A stretch of 34,839 nt of DNA from Actinomycetota bacterium (lineage in GTDB: Bacteria; Actinomycetota; Actinomycetes; Nanopelagicales; Nanopelagicaceae), in NCBI GenBank assembly GCA_009699795.1, contig WLNK01000002.1:1-34839 (forward strand). Reading direction: 5' to 3'. This document shows positions 33,602 through 34,839 of the stretch, in pieces (position 1 is the stretch's first letter; every line of letters starts with the position of its first letter). The position numbers were made by a program, and so were the translations under genes. Under the pieces are notes generated by a model, which was not told where the DNA came from, made no database searches, and saw only the letters and a list, made by a program, of their open reading frames with translations.

Positions 33602-34069
33602 TTAATTAATCCTTTTGATTGGCGTAATATTTCGAGCTGATAAAACAACAGCAATGCATGCTGCGATAACAATCGCACTATCTGCGATGTTAAAAACAGG
33701 CCAATGTGGAAGTTGAATCCAATCAATAACACCGCCTCGCAAGAGTGCAGGCTCGCGAAATATTCGATCCGTTAAGTTTCCAAAAACTCCACCGAGTACA
33801 AGACCCATGACGGCCGCCCATCCTTTTGAAGTAATTCGATTTGCGTAATAAGTGATTGTTAGGGAGGTTGCAAGGGCGATGAGTGAAAAAATAATTGTTG
33901 AACTAGTACCGAGACTAAAGGCAGCACCTGAGTTTTGAAGATATGTAAGTTGAAGTAACGAGCCTATGAGTTTTACAGGTTCGCGAGTCGAAAGTGTGTT
34001 TTGTGCCCAAGTCTTCGTTGCAAAATCGATAAGCCAGATTAACCAGCCGATAAGAAATATTCGGCGCAC
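33602..34069 (-). CDS. lspA: Lipoprotein signal peptidase (signal peptidase II)
   Basis: 155 aa, four TM helices. It cleaves the signal peptide of diacylglyceryl-modified prolipoproteins made by Lgt (17139-17954). Catalytic Asp101 (GNLTDRIF) and Asp130 (FNIADSAI) are present, as is the conserved QNSGAAFSL block at 45-53. The start is GTG at 34069, one base after the stop of the DksA-like gene. Slightly short compared with many actinobacterial LspA proteins but complete. Confidence 0.95.
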   Translation of the reverse strand: MRRIFLIGWLIWLIDFATKTWAQNTLSTREPVKLIGSLLQLTYLQNSGAAFSLGTSSTIIFSLIALATSLTITYYANRITSKGWAAVMGLVLGGVFGNLTDRIFREPALLRGGVIDWIQLPHWPVFNIADSAIVIAACIAVVLSARNITPIKRIN

Positions 34070-34070
34070 T

Positions 34071-34839
34071 TCAGCGCCGCTCTTCCTTCTGCTTACAGAT
34101 CATGCAGAGTGTTGCGCGAGGAAATACTTGAAGGCGAGCCTTTCCGATTGCATTCCCACATTCTTCACAATTGCCATAAGTTTTATTCTCGATGCGATCA
34201 AGCGCGCGTTCTGTTTGTAGAACCAAATCTCGAGCATTTATCACCAGGGACATCTCATGCTCGCGTTCGAAAGTTTTATTTCCAGAGTCAGCTTGATCAT
34301 CACCTGCTCCTTCACCCGAAGCAGCGATGAGCTCTTCCATCTCAACTTCAACAAGTGAGAGTTCGGCGCGTAAACGTACTAACTCTTTTGCGATCTCACT
34401 CTTTACCGCTTTTAGCTCAGTGGCTGTCCAAGGTGTTTCTGTTGCAGCAGCGGTTACCGGAGTTGGGGCAGCTTTGATCGGCTTAAGTGGCGCAATTTTC
34501 TTTCCACTCTTTACTGGACGAGCCGGAGGCGGCATAACAAGTCTGCGCTCTTCAATTACTGGAGTAGCAACTGGTGCAACAACTGTTGACACACTTACTG
34601 TCTGAGATTTCTCATCAACTGTCAGCGTTGTCTTTCCCGCTTTAGACGGAAACGGACGACCAGGAACTTTCTTAACAGGAATACTCTTCTTAGTTGATTT
34701 AGCCGCTGCCGCTTTCTTTGCTGCCGCTTTCTTTGCTGGCGCTTTCTTTGCTGGCGCTTTCTTAACAGCGCTTTTCTTTGCCGCAACTTTCTTCGCTGGT
34801 GCTTTTTTAGCGGCGGCCTTTTTTGCAGGAGCTTTTTTA
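34071..34839 (-). CDS. DksA/TraR-type C4 zinc-finger protein with Lys/Ala/Pro-rich N-terminal tail (5' end off window)
   Basis: At least 256 codons; the start lies beyond the window. The frame is open to the last base, so a GTG at 34592 that would give 173 aa is not the true start. The visible N-terminal ~50 residues are KKAPAKKA-type repeats, as in histone H1-like bacterial proteins. A linker with PVKKVPGRPFPSK and a Pro/Ala stretch follows, then a coiled-coil helix pair (~ELKAVKSEIAKELVRLRAE) and a zinc finger CEECG...CMIC with C-x2-C-x17-C-x2-C spacing at the C-terminus. The C-terminal half resembles DksA/TraR proteins that bind RNA polymerase through the secondary channel. Actinobacteria such as Streptomyces have a comparable Lys-rich protein at this place as I recall. 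It may bind DNA and RNA polymerase; function unproven. Confidence 0.85.
   Translation of the reverse strand, partial: KKAPAKKAAAKKAPAKKVAAKKSAVKKAPAKKAPAKKAAAKKAAAAKSTKKSIPVKKVPGRPFPSKAGKTTLTVDEKSQTVSVSTVVAPVATPVIEERRLVMPPPARPVKSGKKIAPLKPIKAAPTPVTAAATETPWTATELKAVKSEIAKELVRLRAELSLVEVEMEELIAASGEGAGDDQADSGNKTFEREHEMSLVINARDLVLQTERALDRIENKTYGNCEECGNAIGKARLQVFPRATLCMICKQKEERR
34698..34839 (-). repeat. Degenerate coding repeat for KKAPA/KKAAA units
   Basis: Roughly ten imperfect 12-15 base units, each Lys-Lys followed by two or three of Ala, Pro, Val or Ser, run to the window edge. Codons alternate AAG-AAA with GCA, GCG and CCA, so neighbouring units are nearly identical in DNA. Such tracts tend to change length between strains. 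Confidence 0.75.

Noticed and set aside
1..34839. CRISPR arrays, insertion sequences, prophage or integrated elements
   Set aside because: No spaced direct repeats, transposase, integrase or tRNA-end duplication was seen, and gene order is that of the actinobacterial core.

Overview
The window is a dense stretch of actinobacterial core chromosome. By my tally about 98% of it is coding, and no gene-free stretch exceeds about 140 bp. Every gene is on the minus strand except one thioesterase. The families and their order (rpsA, polA, thioesterase, liv genes, ANTAR regulator, pyk, gltBD, lgt, trp, his, dnaE, rluD, lspA, Lys-rich DksA-like protein) match what I know of actinobacterial chromosomes. 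Base composition, visibly far below the usual high GC, plus ATGA/GTGA overlaps, very short spacers and apparent leaderless starts suggest a streamlined low-GC lineage such as freshwater Nanopelagicales (acI). That placement is inference. No mobile element, CRISPR array, prophage or rRNA was seen.

Layout, low to high coordinate. (1) 1-183: first codons of rpsA and its promoter/leader. (2) 184-3242: polA and a divergent hotdog thioesterase, 47 bp apart. (3) 3247-7990: branched-chain amino-acid ABC importer livK-H-M-G-F, read right to left, with a strong hairpin between livK and livH. (4) 8099-8754: REC-ANTAR regulator (PdtaR type) whose ATG lies one base beyond a tRNA gene with a Leu CAA anticodon but a short variable loop. 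(5) 8819-16270: pyruvate kinase and glutamate synthase (gltB-gltD). (6) 16407-29041: 16 genes with no gap over 21 bp, probably one transcript: hisD-C-B-H-priA-F-I, trpE, a 56-residue membrane protein, trpC-B-A, a MauE/DoxX protein, a DsbA-like thioredoxin, lgt and a VIT/CCC1 transporter. (7) 29108-34839: dnaE, rluD, lspA and a DksA/TraR zinc-finger protein whose Lys/Ala/Pro-rich N-terminal tail runs off the window.

How the parts connect: the his and trp genes share PriA, which in actinobacteria does both the HisA and TrpF isomerisations, fitting the lack of a trpF here. hisG, hisE, trpD and trpG are not in the window. MauE plus the DsbA-like protein look like an extracytoplasmic thiol-redox pair. 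lgt and lspA supply two steps of lipoprotein maturation. GltBD and the Liv importer link nitrogen assimilation with amino-acid uptake.

This is mainly housekeeping DNA and I do not see an obvious new defence or mobile system. The points most worth checking are the tRNA/regulator junction and the odd tRNA, the trp-operon membrane protein reduced to its C-terminal end, the hairpin after livK, the inverted repeat over the gltB promoter, repeated -10 boxes 6-9 nt before start codons, and the histone-like tail on the DksA-like protein.
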